A stretch of DNA of 12,654 bases from an uncultured Eubacteriaceae bacterium. GTDB lineage: Bacteria; Bacillota; Clostridia; Oscillospirales; Acutalibacteraceae. Below are positions 6,219 through 12,654 of the stretch, piece after piece (position 1 is the first letter of the stretch; each line of letters starts with the position of its first letter). A program made the translations under genes and the position numbers. The stretch spans positions 1 to 12,654 of the forward strand of contig CALCVR010000314.1 of the NCBI GenBank assembly GCA_937905915.1, in the 5' to 3' direction. Below the pieces are notes generated by a model. The model was not told the DNA's origin. It ran no database searches and worked only from the letters and a program-made list of their open reading frames with translations.

Positions 6219-7541
6219 TTATTTGTCTTTTGCAACCTCATCCACAATGGCTGTATCTTGCTGCCCTGCTCGGTCTGGTTCCACAGGAGGTGTGGACACT
6301 GTATTATTACCGCTAGCCGGCTTAGAAGAGGAAGATCCTTGCGAGGAGGATGCCGGTATCGAAGACGGCTCTGTGTTAGAAGCACTGGAAGAAGCTGCCG
6401 CACTAGACGAACTAGCGGGAGGTTTCGGCTTCTGCGTAGGTTTTGATGCGGTAGATCCCTGCTCCTTGGATGGTGCGCTAGAGGTAGAAGTAGAAGGACG
6501 TTTGGATGGCGATGCCGGCTGTTGCTGTTCCTCGTTTTGGGGAGATTCCGGTTGATCTAACACTTCTGCATCATTGGTTTCTTCTGGATCGGCAATACTC
6601 TCTTGATGCTCTGTTCCTAGATTCAGAAGGTTAACCGTAATATGTCCCTGTCCCTCCGACTGGATAGTATCCTCATCAGAATAGACCTTGTCACCAATTT
6701 GAAGCATACCGTCACTGATGTCCATAGTGGAATAGAGATCCGGTTCTGCATCCACCATAAGGTTCTTTACATGGAGCAGATAGCCGTTCAGAACTAGATT
6801 GGGATAACTGCCCTTAAAAACCAGTTCTGCATCTGGTGCTTCAATATTGCCGGTTAAATAAACCACACTGCCTGGCTTATACTCTTTTTGCAGATCCGCT
6901 AGCGAAGACGCTGTATGGATTGTGGATCCCGTAAAGGCAGTCCTCAGTTGTAATTTGGCATCCTGCAACCCAGCATCCTGGCCAGCTGGCAAAGTTACTT
7001 TATATATGTCTTTTTTACCTGGTTCCAAGCTTTCACATTTCATCATACTGGTGGAATCATTTTGAGATTGAATTCCTTCTGAAGAATCCATACGTTCGAT
7101 GTCCAGCTTTGTATTCCCTGCCTTTAATTCCAGTTCGTACTGGAAGGGAATGTTGTTAGCGCCGCTGCTATCATCCGGGACATCGGCGATCGTACCGGGT
7201 TCTGTGGTATTCTCTTTAAAATTAGAGACAATGATATATGCTGTTTGTGTTCCTTCTAAATTACTTAAGTCAACACTCTCATTGAGGAAAGAGGAGGTTT
7301 GATAAGGCTTTCCAATTAAATTCTCATCATTCATCAGCCCATCATAATTCTTTACAATTTCCACTTGGCTCACATATTGGCCAGAGGCAATCTCCATGGT
7401 TTTCTCCATGATAGAGCTGCTGAACCATGCCAAGGCCGACATGGTGTAAACCGACAGAGCCACCACCAAAACCGGAATAATAGACAGCATTCGTCGTACG
7501 GTCCTGTTCCATTCCTTCTTCTTGGCATGTTTCCCTTTCAT
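6219..7541 (-). CDS. Exported TasA-like protein with Ser/Pro-rich C-terminal tail
   Basis: 440 aa. A basic N-terminus and hydrophobic segment (about 18-38) end in SALAWFSSS (35-43), which resembles the SipW-dependent signal region of TasA/camelysin-type proteins, with expected cleavage after Ala38. Residues about 40-205 resemble a diverged TasA-like beta domain (EPGKKDIYKVTLPAG, 173-187), but the GN-x-YQ signature of its relatives is missing. Residues about 207-310 (YKPGSVVYLTGNIEAPDAEL, 221-240) resemble the start of the beta-rich module in the two larger paralogues. The last 120 residues are very rich in Ser, Pro, Ala and Gln and have no LPXTG motif or C-terminal membrane segment, so the tail is probably free or wall-associated. 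The start has GGCGGTGAT directly upstream. It is the last gene of the minus-strand cluster, 29 bp after the SipW-type peptidase gene, and is followed by a terminator. Its exact role is unknown. Confidence 0.82.
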   Translation of the reverse strand: MKGKHAKKKEWNRTVRRMLSIIPVLVVALSVYTMSALAWFSSSIMEKTMEIASGQYVSQVEIVKNYDGLMNDENLIGKPYQTSSFLNESVDLSNLEGTQTAYIIVSNFKENTTEPGTIADVPDDSSGANNIPFQYELELKAGNTKLDIERMDSSEGIQSQNDSTSMMKCESLEPGKKDIYKVTLPAGQDAGLQDAKLQLRTAFTGSTIHTASSLADLQKEYKPGSVVYLTGNIEAPDAELVFKGSYPNLVLNGYLLHVKNLMVDAEPDLYSTMDISDGMLQIGDKVYSDEDTIQSEGQGHITVNLLNLGTEHQESIADPEETNDAEVLDQPESPQNEEQQQPASPSKRPSTSTSSAPSKEQGSTASKPTQKPKPPASSSSAAASSSASNTEPSSIPASSSQGSSSSKPASGNNTVSTPPVEPDRAGQQDTAIVDEVAKDK

Positions 7542-7570
7542 ATCATCACCGCCTATTTTCCAAATCTAAT

Positions 7571-8287
7571 TTATTGATTGGCGCCATCTTGGGGCTTGTC
7601 CGGCGGATCCTGATCCTCCAGGCGCGCTTTGAGTCTCTCCATCTCTGCCAACATCGCTTCTGTTTTTTCTCTCTCCTTGCGGGCCTCTTCCAGCTGTGCT
7701 TGTGCTTCTGCCTTTTGGGTATCCACTTCTTCCATCTGTTCCCGCTTATATTGACGGAACAAGCGTACAAACTTGATGCTTTGAAGAATAATGAGCACTA
7801 AGAAAGGAATGAGGATTAAGGTAATGTATCCAGCCGTCGATTTTAAGAATTGGAAAAAGTATCCCATTTTAGGCAAATGGAATACATATTTTCCAAAAAT
7901 ATTTTCTTGCAATGCCGGGTAAGTATCGTCTACACCAGTGGTTGTACCAAAGGTGATAAAGGCCGGCTTTCCTTCGTAGGTGGTTTCTTCGCGGATTTTA
8001 TGGGTTACCATCTCGCCGTAATTTGCAGGGTCAATGGATCGATAGGTGATAATATCCCCTGGTTTTAGGGTAGAGGGATCGACTTGTTTGCTGACAGCCA
8101 TATCGCCCACCTGGAACTCGGTGTTCATAGAGTCAGATAGAACAATATAGGGCTTATATCCAAAAAGCGTGGCGTTTTCCTTATTCACCATTGTAACAGA
8201 TAGCACGGTAAAAATCATGATGAAAATAGAAAAAATTAAAATTAAACTTGTCAAAACTCTTCCAATCGTATGAAGTGCTTTTTTCAC
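7571..8287 (-). CDS. sipW: Signal peptidase I, SipW/ER type
   Basis: A 238-aa membrane protease that should cleave the signal peptides of the TasA-like proteins encoded beside it. It has an N-terminal membrane segment (about 10-34), SDSM with the catalytic Ser at residue 53 (51-54), VGD (60-62), THKI with His96 in place of the Lys of the usual prokaryotic type, and a conserved acidic stretch GVDD (118-121). A second membrane segment lies at about 152-172. Ser/His instead of Ser/Lys is the mark of the SipW/ER class. Unusually, a long charged coiled-coil tail (about 178-230, rich in Glu, Lys, Arg, Ala) follows the last membrane segment. The frame is open back to an ATG at 8308 that has no ribosome binding site. 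GGAGG at 8298-8302 lies 10 nt before GTG 8287, and the protein then starts VKKALH, so GTG is preferred. Confidence 0.92.
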   Translation of the reverse strand: MKKALHTIGRVLTSLILIFSIFIMIFTVLSVTMVNKENATLFGYKPYIVLSDSMNTEFQVGDMAVSKQVDPSTLKPGDIITYRSIDPANYGEMVTHKIREETTYEGKPAFITFGTTTGVDDTYPALQENIFGKYVFHLPKMGYFFQFLKSTAGYITLILIPFLVLIILQSIKFVRLFRQYKREQMEEVDTQKAEAQAQLEEARKEREKTEAMLAEMERLKARLEDQDPPDKPQDGANQ

Positions 8288-8375
8288 GAGAACAATTCCT
8301 CCATCCATTGTTTTTGTGTGTTAAATCGTAAGATCAAAAGGGATGCGAAGATTTTCTAACTATGCCCGCTTGTTT

Positions 8376-9650
8376 TTATTCAGCTTCCATGGGTTGACCA
8401 TTCACGGTACAATCGCTAATATGTACCTGATCGGTTGGAGTTGTAATGCGCAAAGCGACATTATTGTTTCCTATTTCAAAGATGCAGTTGGTTAACGCGG
8501 CCTCAGTGCGGTCTCCCTTGATGCCGATCAACACAGCGCGGGTTCCTGGACTACTTGTGGATGCCTTACAAGAATTCATGGTTAAAAATCCGTCTTCTAC
8601 TTGCACTAAATTTTGAACATTGCCTCCACCTAGTATTATCTTTTCCAGCACTAAGTTTCCATAAGACTCTAAAGCTGCCTTGTTCATGGGTGACCCGGCG
8701 TCCGCTGTGGTAAACGAGCCGTTTTTCAAGGTGAAGGAGGCTCCATTTGCCACAGAAATCTGGCTTTGGCTGCCATCTCCATTTTTTAGTTTCAGTTGTT
8801 TTTGATTCAAATCTAAAACGGTGTCCTTTGTGACCTCCCAGGGGCCTCCATCATATGAGGTCATGTCAATATCTTCTCCCAGCTTGATATTTCCTCCTAC
8901 GCGCAAGGCGTCGTCCAGCTGCAAGGGAGTAGTCACTGTAATAGCATCATAAGAAGCCTTTTGATCATAGGATGTATTTCCAAAACCATCGGCTTCTTCC
9001 CCTCCCTGAGTCGCTAAAATATTGACGTCGGCTATGAATTTTTTACCTTGATATCCGCCGCCGGCGTTTTCATCCATGCCGTAGAGAAAGAGGAAGGACT
9101 GGGTTTGTTCTGATGCCAAAGGGAACTCCTGCTTAGATACCACGTCTGTCAACTCAGCCATAGGATGTTTTATAAGTTCCCTTGTCTTTACCGGCCCGCC
9201 CTCTGTGCTATCTGCTTTTTCTATCGGAATAAAGTCAAACCATAGGGCATCGGTCAAATCGTCGGATTCCACTGTAAAGCGGAAATTTATTTTAGCCGAC
9301 AAATCCTCCCCATTGGAAACTTGGATCATCCTGATCCCAGTACTGCCTGGTCCAAAGTCTGATTCCCTAATGAGAGGGTCCTCTTCCGGAGACGTTGTTA
9401 AATCCAATCCTGCTTGGTCAAAAGACACTTGGTCTTGATTTTTTTCATCATAACCGGGCACGGTAACGGTAGTCCCTCCCTCCCCTTCATGATAAAGAGA
9501 AGCGGTGATCTTTAATTCACCTGTCTGGATCTTGTTGCCTCGGTTCACCACGCTGTCGGTCAGCCAAGCAAATGTAGTGCCTGTTAGCAATGCAAAGCAT
9601 ACCAGTAGGGTAAATCCGCTTACAATAAGCGCTCTTTTTGTTGCTTTCAT
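8376..9650 (-). CDS. TasA-like fibre protein with beta-helix-like C-terminus (paralogue 2)
   Basis: 424 aa. The N-terminus has the SipW-cognate signal: LLTGTTFAWLTDSVVNRGNK (21-40), with expected cleavage after Ala28, then IQTGELKI. Residues 29-215 form a TasA-type beta domain ending in MDENAGGGYQGKKF (192-205) and ILATQ (211-215); B. subtilis TasA has the closely similar NKYQG...FSFEATQ. A DGFG-x3-YD linker (221-229) leads to a repetitive Gly/Asn-rich region (about 240-424) with short strands (TLKNGSFT, LEKIILGG, LTMNSCKA, ALTNCIFE, VHISDCTV) resembling a right-handed beta-helix. The frame is open 22 codons further upstream, but GGAGG (9658-9662) is 7 nt before ATG 9650 and the protein then starts with a typical signal peptide. 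The sipW-type gene lies 88 bp downstream. Likely role: secreted fibre subunit or adhesin; no ligand can be inferred. Confidence 0.87.
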   Translation of the reverse strand: MKATKRALIVSGFTLLVCFALLTGTTFAWLTDSVVNRGNKIQTGELKITASLYHEGEGGTTVTVPGYDEKNQDQVSFDQAGLDLTTSPEEDPLIRESDFGPGSTGIRMIQVSNGEDLSAKINFRFTVESDDLTDALWFDFIPIEKADSTEGGPVKTRELIKHPMAELTDVVSKQEFPLASEQTQSFLFLYGMDENAGGGYQGKKFIADVNILATQGGEEADGFGNTSYDQKASYDAITVTTPLQLDDALRVGGNIKLGEDIDMTSYDGGPWEVTKDTVLDLNQKQLKLKNGDGSQSQISVANGASFTLKNGSFTTADAGSPMNKAALESYGNLVLEKIILGGGNVQNLVQVEDGFLTMNSCKASTSSPGTRAVLIGIKGDRTEAALTNCIFEIGNNNVALRITTPTDQVHISDCTVNGQPMEAE

Positions 9651-9681
9651 CCCGATTCCTCCATACGTACTCCAGTTTTCC

Positions 9682-9755
9682 GGCGGACAAAAGACACTCT
9701 GCTCCTTTCCACACAATGCCCTTTGTCCGCCGCCTCAACCGGGGGGCTGAGGCGG
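9682..9755 (-). repeat. Intergenic double stem-loop, copy A
   Basis: Two adjacent hairpins lie between the two beta-helix TasA-like genes. Hairpin 1 (9682-9731) pairs GGCGGACAAAAG with its complement and has about 17 pairs. Hairpin 2 (9730-9755) has an 8-bp stem, CCGCCTCA with TGAGGCGG, and a 10-nt loop beginning ACCG. A homologous copy lies at 11221-11292. There is no T run, so it is not a standard terminator. Confidence 0.85.
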
Positions 9756-9768
9756 TGGGGTAAAAGGT

Positions 9769-11112
9769 TTAGCCCTCTACATGAGTGTTGTTGTTCATGT
9801 TAACCTTGCTCTCATCAGCAGAGTTGTCAAATTTGACCAGAGCACTGCCTGTGTAGGTATTATCGTGGATACTTACATTGGTAAAATCCGGAATATAGGT
9901 GCCGTTATTATATACCCGGATGTTGGTATGTCCCCACAACCGTGCTTTTTGGAACTGGTTGTTGCAGATTTCTACATTTTCCAGTTTACCGTTTAAAGTC
10001 AAAGTGTTGTCATTAGCACCCTTAAATACATTGCTCTGAATGGTAACGTTGCTGACAGTATTACCGATTCCCTCTAAATTCATAGCCTGGGAAATGGTGC
10101 AGTTCTGGATTGTAATAGAGCCTGTGTTGCTGCCGTTAATAAAGACCGATTTTTGGCCTTTTTCGCCATAATCAAAAGTGCAGCCATCGATCACTACCTC
10201 ATCGGTACCGGCAGTGAGCTGAATGCCGCCTTTTTCAAAATGCACGCCCTTGATGGTAGCGCCGGTGTTTGCAATGGTCATACCATATTGGGCATCGACA
10301 TCGATGGCGGCACCGTTACCCTCAATGGTGATGTTTTCATTAACAGAAACGGTCTCGTCGATGACCAAGTCGGAAGCCAGGGAGATGGTGGAGCCAGCCG
10401 GAGCGTTTTCAATGGCGTCCTTAAACTCGTCCTCGGTGACCACAGGATAGGTGGCGGCTGCATCGTACTGATTGCTGCCGAAGCCGTCGGTCTCGGAAGT
10501 GTACTGGGTAGCCTTCAGGACAATGTCGAATTCAGCTTCTTCTGCGAGGCCCTGATAATCATTACCAGCAGTTTCCTGCATCTTCAGGGCGATGGTAGCG
10601 TAGTCAGCTTCGCCGGATTCCAGATGGCCGAAAGCAACGCCGTTTTCCTGGTTGGCCAAAACCTCGGACAAAGTGCCGACCTTGGTCATTCCCTCTACGT
10701 TTTCGGGCAGTGTAGTACTCTCACCTGTTGTATTATCATTGCGGTAGTACACATCGATAACCTCGGCCAATTTATCAAGTTCGGCTGCCCCATCGCCTGT
10801 AGTCACGATATCAAACTGATACTTGAGGGCAAGGCTTCCTTCATTGCCAATCTTGAAGGCGGCGACATCAGAATAGCCGGGTTCCCAATTGGCGTAATCG
10901 AAGATGGCTTGTTCACCCACAGGCTGATATCCGTTCTCTTTATCAAGTTCCGAGAGGGTGACGTCCAAAGTTCCCGACTCGATCTTATTGCCTTTGTTTA
11001 CCACGCTGTCGGTAAACCAGGCGAAGGTTGTGCCAGCCAGCAGCGCAACGCTGACGGCAACGGCCAGGCCGCTGGCCACTAGGGTTTTTCTGCTTGTTTT
11101 CTTGACTTCCAT
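9769..11112 (-). CDS. TasA-like fibre protein with beta-helix C-terminus (paralogue 1)
   Basis: 447 aa. The SipW-cognate signal is near-ideal: LLAGTTFAWFTDSVVNKGNK (24-43), with expected cleavage after Ala31, then IESGTLDVTL. The TasA domain (about 32-203) shows NWEPGYSD (75-82), IGNEGSLALKYQF (88-100), AGNDYQG (182-188) and LKATQY (199-204). After a DGFG-x3-YD linker (209-216), residues about 225-447 are a repetitive, Asn-rich series of short strands (ITIEGNGAAI, ATIKGVHFEKG, VVIDGCTFDYG, ITIQNCTISQA, VTIQSNVFKGA, VEICNNQFQKA), typical of a right-handed beta-helix of the pectate-lyase type. No catalytic role is visible, so it is more likely a structural or adhesive module. GGAGG (11123-11127) is 10 nt before the ATG. 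It is the closest relative of the 8376-9650 gene, probably by duplication. GC content drops sharply near residue 300. Codon use in the first part is strongly biased, suggesting high expression. Confidence 0.9.
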   Translation of the reverse strand: MEVKKTSRKTLVASGLAVAVSVALLAGTTFAWFTDSVVNKGNKIESGTLDVTLSELDKENGYQPVGEQAIFDYANWEPGYSDVAAFKIGNEGSLALKYQFDIVTTGDGAAELDKLAEVIDVYYRNDNTTGESTTLPENVEGMTKVGTLSEVLANQENGVAFGHLESGEADYATIALKMQETAGNDYQGLAEEAEFDIVLKATQYTSETDGFGSNQYDAAATYPVVTEDEFKDAIENAPAGSTISLASDLVIDETVSVNENITIEGNGAAIDVDAQYGMTIANTGATIKGVHFEKGGIQLTAGTDEVVIDGCTFDYGEKGQKSVFINGSNTGSITIQNCTISQAMNLEGIGNTVSNVTIQSNVFKGANDNTLTLNGKLENVEICNNQFQKARLWGHTNIRVYNNGTYIPDFTNVSIHDNTYTGSALVKFDNSADESKVNMNNNTHVEG

Positions 11113-11167
11113 GGGTTATGTACCTCCTGTTGTCTTAGCGCTTCTTTCTGTCTTTTCCGCCGCTGGC

Positions 11168-11204
11168 TAAGCGCCTGAACCGGTTATCATGGCTGCGCGA
11201 ACAT
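11168..11204 (-). other. Two overlapping mini-ORFs upstream of the TasA-like gene
   Basis: GGAGG at 11212-11216 is 7 nt before an ATG at 11204 that encodes only MFAQP and a stop. The stop overlaps a second ATG (ATGA at 11190-11187) that encodes MITGSGA and a stop. The upstream bases GTATGGAGG match those before the real start at 9650. This may be a leader-peptide arrangement or a deletion scar; translation is unproven. Confidence 0.35.
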
Positions 11205-11220
11205 ATTCTACCCTCCATAC

Positions 11221-11292
11221 GGCGGTCAAAAGGCACTCTGTTTTTCACAGTGCCCTTTGGCCGCCACCCCAACCGAATTGACGCTGGGGTGG
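11221..11292 (-). repeat. Intergenic double stem-loop, copy B
   Basis: Homologous to 9682-9755. Hairpin 1 (11221-11265) keeps CAAAAG, CACTCTG and TGCCCTTTG with a 5-nt A loop on the minus strand. Hairpin 2 (11264-11292) has the stem CCACCCCA with TGGGGTGG and a 13-nt loop beginning ACCG. Compared with copy A, stem positions 3 and 6 both changed, together with their partners. It follows the stop codon of the small TasA-like gene. Confidence 0.85.
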
Positions 11293-11303
11293 GACGATTC
11301 AAT

Positions 11304-11849
11304 TTAAAAGGTGCAAATTCGTTTGTTGCGCGCCTGGACGGCATCGGCTGTGAAGTCAAAGTAAATGTTGCCGTTTTGATATTGATTTCCAGCATTTTCA
11401 TCCATCTTAACCACTGCCGTTAAGGTGCGAGTTTCTCCTGCCGCCATAGTGTCTTCACAAATAGCCGGATTTTCCTTTGTCATTTCACTGGCCCGGCCAC
11501 TGTAAAGTTTTTGATCGCCATCGTAAATTTCAAATATGAGGCACTCTTGTAGAGAACCCGTGACATTTTCCAGGTAAAGGCGATAATATACGTCTACCGT
11601 ACTATCGTTGCGCAAGGTAAAGTCCTTTTTTACCGACCGTCCGGGTTCTACATTCCAATCCGAACCGTCAAAAATGGTCTGCCCACCGTTGAGGTCGATT
11701 TTGACCACGCCCATTTCAAAGATGCTGTCTTCCACCGATACAAAGGATGCAATCAAGGCGCTTGTGGTGATCACCAGCATTGCTACCAATAGGACGATGG
11801 CTGTAATACAAGCGCGAATTCTCTTCTTCGTCGTATTTAAATTACTCAT
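11304..11849 (-). CDS. Small TasA/camelysin-like exported protein
   Basis: 181 aa. A hydrophobic segment (about 11-36) with LVITTSALIASFVSVEDSIF is followed by a compact beta domain. NWNVEPG-like GSDWNVEPGRSVKKDFTLRN (62-81) corresponds to the proline-glycine turn of TasA, and MDENAGNQYQN (149-159), then IYFDFTADA, matches the C-terminal GN-x-YQ signature. There is no beta-helix and no anchor. The signal region deviates from the AWFTD form of its neighbours (ALIASFVSVED), so SipW cleavage is likely but less certain. Start: the frame also has an ATG at 11861, but AAAGGA lies directly against it. ATG 11849 has AAAGGA 11 nt upstream and overlaps the previous stop codon by 8 nt, which indicates translational coupling. 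Likely role: minor fibre subunit or fibre initiator working with the preceding anchored protein; this is inference. Confidence 0.82.
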   Translation of the reverse strand: MSNLNTTKKRIRACITAIVLLVAMLVITTSALIASFVSVEDSIFEMGVVKIDLNGGQTIFDGSDWNVEPGRSVKKDFTLRNDSTVDVYYRLYLENVTGSLQECLIFEIYDGDQKLYSGRASEMTKENPAICEDTMAAGETRTLTAVVKMDENAGNQYQNGNIYFDFTADAVQARNKRICTF

Positions 11850-12654
11850 TGCAAGCGTCATCCTTTCTGCGTTTATACGAGACGAGCAGTATCACTCCCA
11901 AGGAGGTCGCTGCAATGATGCACCAGAGCCAGATGCCGCCTCCCTCGCCGGTATTGGGGGGATCAACCATTCCTGCCGATGAATCGGACGAGCTGGAGGG
12001 AGGCGTAGGAGTCGAACCGGCAGAACTGCCGCTGCTGGAAGGCTGGCTGGAGGGGGTGGATGAACTTCCATCCTCCTTAACGTACCACATAAAATCAGCC
12101 TTCAGCATGGAAGCCTGGTATTCATTGCCCACTGAAGTATCGAGATACACGTCAATTTGATAACGGGCGGTGCTTTCCTTTTGGTCGTCTGCTGATAGAA
12201 TTTGAGCAAATTCTTGCCCTGCTACCGCCGCAAAAGTGTCGTCACAAAGCACCGTTCCATCTTCGGCACGACTGACGCGAATACGCAATACGTCCGATAG
12301 TTGTTTGGTTTCCTCTGTGACGTCGGTTTTAAAATATAGAGTAATGTTGCCTGTATGATGTGCTTTTACCTGGAAATACTTCGTGACACAGTCGCCTGGC
12401 AACATATTTTTCACTTCAAAGGAGGTGTTGTCCTCCGGATGGCTTTTGGTAAGCTCTAAGATTTCTTCCTCCTCAGCCTGGCCAATAGGGACTTCCTCTT
12501 TTAACTGCTGTAGCGCCGGCCTTTTCGGAGCCTGATAACGGGGAACCGTCACCAATATAGAACCCTGTTTTGGACCACCGATTAAATTATCCTGCACCGT
12601 CATTGTCGCCTGAGACGACGCTTCATAGTGGATGTACAAACAGCGCACGGCAAG
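11842..12654 (-). CDS. Cell-wall-anchored surface protein with PPNTG signal, 5' end off the window
   Basis: 270 codons are visible and the frame is open at the right edge, so the N-terminus is missing. A TasA-like beta domain is present: FEVKNMLPGDCVTKYFQV, then ITLYFKTDV, then LDTSVGNEYQASMLKADF, which carries the same GN-x-YQ signature as the downstream proteins. Next come a Ser/Pro/Gly-rich wall-spanning linker and a C-terminus made of DPPNTGE, a hydrophobic segment (IWLWCIIAATSLGVILLVSY) and the basic tail KRRKDDACNE. This order fits a sortase substrate in which PPNTG replaces LPXTG. No sortase gene is in the window. The stop codon overlaps the start of the next gene by 8 nt. Likely role: tether joining the fibre to peptidoglycan. 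A GTG at 12648 has no ribosome binding site in view, and upstream codons stay open, so it is not taken as the start. Confidence 0.82.
   Translation of the reverse strand, partial: LAVRCLYIHYEASSQATMTVQDNLIGGPKQGSILVTVPRYQAPKRPALQQLKEEVPIGQAEEEEILELTKSHPEDNTSFEVKNMLPGDCVTKYFQVKAHHTGNITLYFKTDVTEETKQLSDVLRIRVSRAEDGTVLCDDTFAAVAGQEFAQILSADDQKESTARYQIDVYLDTSVGNEYQASMLKADFMWYVKEDGSSSTPSSQPSSSGSSAGSTPTPPSSSSDSSAGMVDPPNTGEGGGIWLWCIIAATSLGVILLVSYKRRKDDACNE

Noticed and set aside
9651..9716. 22-codon N-terminal extension of paralogue 2
   Set aside because: It runs through hairpin 1 of the intergenic element and has no ribosome binding site; the start at 9650 gives a normal signal peptide.
10153..11082. 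Long plus-strand ORF of 309 codons antisense to the TasA-like gene
   Set aside because: No ribosome binding site or recognisable domain. The minus-strand gene in the same place has a signal peptide, TasA motifs and a good start, and its codon bias creates the open antisense frame.
11205..11240. Possible promoter TTGACC with TAGAAT before the TasA-like gene
   Set aside because: The spacer is only 13 nt, too short for sigma-A, and the TTGACC is part of the hairpin 1 arm.

Overview
The window looks like chromosomal DNA of a low-to-mid GC Gram-positive bacterium, most likely a Clostridia member (Oscillospirales-like is a guess). The reasons are strong GGAGG ribosome binding sites, textbook sigma-A promoters, a TasA/SipW-type exported fibre locus, a PdaC-like peptidoglycan deacetylase, and an RNase P RNA of type A. 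Bacilli normally carry type B, which argues for Clostridia over Bacillus.

Layout. Positions 1-3625 hold three separate minus-strand units: a 3'-truncated membrane protein of unknown function, a membrane-anchored polysaccharide deacetylase (PdaC-like) and a short-chain dehydrogenase. Each has its own promoter, and the last two have clear rho-independent terminators. Positions 3882-5381 (plus strand) encode an orphan fusion that resembles the catalytic part of a type I N6-adenine methylase (NPPFG) joined to a single HsdS-like target-recognition domain. It lacks the SAM-binding motif I and has no restriction partner in view. Positions 5420-6200 are a non-coding RNA block: a solitary 5S rRNA with its own promoter and terminator, then rnpB with its own promoter, followed by a 24-bp inverted repeat and a bidirectional terminator.

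Positions 6219-12654 are a minus-strand cluster, read from the right edge leftwards: a surface protein with a PPNTG sortase-like signal (5' end off the window), a small TasA-like protein, two TasA-like proteins carrying beta-helix-like C-terminal domains, a SipW-type signal peptidase, and a TasA-family-like protein with a long Ser/Pro-rich tail. Five of the six genes thus look like exported or surface fibre and matrix components, and the sixth is the peptidase expected to process them. The most plausible reading is a surface or biofilm fibre system whose subunits carry adhesin-like beta-helix modules and which is tethered through the PPNTG protein.

Two intergenic spacers in this cluster carry homologous tandem stem-loops. 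The second stem shows two fully compensatory base-pair differences between copies, so the structure itself appears to be under selection. One spacer also keeps a ribosome binding site and start codon that open only onto tiny ORFs, which may be a leader or the scar of a lost gene.
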